Assembly: GCF_020866965.1 (NCBI RefSeq)
Contig: NZ_JAJATX010000003.1
Location: 1-64,000 of the forward strand
Direction: 5' to 3'
DNA from: Microvirga roseola
Lineage (GTDB): Bacteria > Pseudomonadota > Alphaproteobacteria > Rhizobiales > Beijerinckiaceae
Length of the DNA: 64,000 nt
This document shows, piece after piece, positions 63,575-64,000 of the stretch. The stretch's first letter is position 1. Each line of letters begins with the position of its first letter. The position numbers and the translations under genes were made by a program. A model generated the notes under the pieces. That model worked only from the letters and a program-made list of their open reading frames with translations, had not been told where the DNA came from and did not search any database.

Positions 63575-64000
63575 TTAGCTCAGCACCATGTTCACGGCGC
63601 TTTCCGGCAGTTCCTTGCCGAAGGAGCGCTGGTAGAACTCGGCCACGAGGGTGCGTTCCAGTTCGTCGCACTTGTTGAGGAAGGTGACGCGGAAGGCAAA
63701 GCCCGTATCGCCGAAGATCTCGGCGTTCTCGGCCCAGGTGATCACCGTGCGCGGGCTCATGACGGTGGAGAGGTCCCCGTTCATGAAGGCGCTGCGGGTC
63801 ATGTCGGCGACGCGCACCATCTTGTTGACGGTGTCCCGGCCCTCCGGGCTTTCCTGGTAGTGCTTCGCCTTGGAGAGGACGATGTCCACCTCCTTGTCGT
63901 GCGGCAGGTAGTTGAGGGTCGTGACGATGGACCACCGGTCCATCTGGCCCTGGTTGATCTGCTGCGTGCCGTGATAGAGGCCCGAGGTGTCGCCGAGGCC
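63575..64000 (-). CDS. cobS: Cobaltochelatase subunit CobS, C-terminal part
   Basis: The gene runs off the right edge of the window; 141 C-terminal residues are seen. [81 protein letters not shown] and the end ESAVNMVLS match the AAA+ subunit CobS. The Walker A and B region lies outside. It is upstream of cobT on the same strand, with 145 bp between holding a repeat element. Confidence 0.94.
   Translation of the reverse strand, partial: GLGDTSGLYHGTQQINQGQMDRWSIVTTLNYLPHDKEVDIVLSKAKHYQESPEGRDTVNKMVRVADMTRSAFMNGDLSTVMSPRTVITWAENAEIFGDTGFAFRVTFLNKCDELERTLVAEFYQRSFGKELPESAVNMVLS

Noticed and set aside
1-64000. CRISPR array, prophage or insertion sequence
   Set aside because: No regularly spaced repeats, cas genes, phage structural genes or transposases were seen.

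Overview
The window is GC-rich, densely coded DNA from an alphaproteobacterium. Several features point to the order Hyphomicrobiales (Rhizobiales): an NdvA/ChvA-type glucan exporter, CobS/CobT of the aerobic cobalamin route, a carD-fdxA-S4-helicase block next to an rpoH-type sigma factor, and squalene (hopanoid-type) HpnCDE genes. The combination of HpnCDE with two CrtI-like oxidoreductases most resembles Methylobacteriaceae (Methylobacterium/Microvirga). That genus-level placement is inference. The region is chromosomal; no integrase island, plasmid gene, prophage or CRISPR array was seen.

Layout. 1-13 kb: metXA-metW, a GIY-YIG gene bracketed by palindromic repeats, xerD with a tiny upstream membrane protein, the aroK-aroB-CNNM operon, and a leftward run encoding a DUF3772 mechanosensitive channel, a CAP lipoprotein, an NdvA-like exporter and an alpha/beta hydrolase. 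13-21 kb: a glycan block with a GH2 enzyme, a GH1-RmlD fusion, UDP-galactopyranose mutase and a glycosyltransferase. 21-22.6 kb: small proteins and RlpA. 22.9-32.5 kb: a rightward isoprenoid operon with two CrtI-like desaturases, a DUF2141 protein, an acyltransferase, a glycosyltransferase, a fused HpnC-HpnD squalene-forming enzyme, HpnE and IspH. Most of its junctions are 4-bp start/stop overlaps. It reads as a complete squalene-route C30 carotenoid glycolipid pathway.

32.5-48 kb: a MATE exporter, an amidoligase/GATase pair of unknown product, a hybrid kinase with a degenerate ATPase domain, a GH3 beta-glucosidase, membrane proteins DUF1275 (frameshifted), DUF1206 and DUF389, a GAF-XRE regulator, a soluble chemoreceptor, tRNA-Arg(CCT), small hydrophilic proteins, a thermonuclease-like protein whose signal peptide is broken by a 20-bp tandem duplication, and an M48 lipoprotein protease. 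48-56 kb: rpoH, carD, fdxA, an S4 protein, a Suv3-like helicase, a DUF3108 protein, rpmB and a queuosine-precursor transporter.

56-60.3 kb: the Anbu operon (proteasome-like protease, transglutaminase-like protein, alpha-E, circularly permuted ATP-grasp). Here the ATP-grasp and alpha-E genes carry three frame-breaking lesions, while Anbu and the transglutaminase are intact. 60.5-64 kb: a Tat-exported phytase/esterase-like protein, cobT and the 3' part of cobS.

The strongest leads are the squalene-route carotenoid operon with its HpnC-HpnD fusion, the amidoligase/GATase pair, the broken Anbu peptide-ligation operon and the GH1-RmlD fusion. All functions are read from protein motifs and family knowledge; no database search was run.
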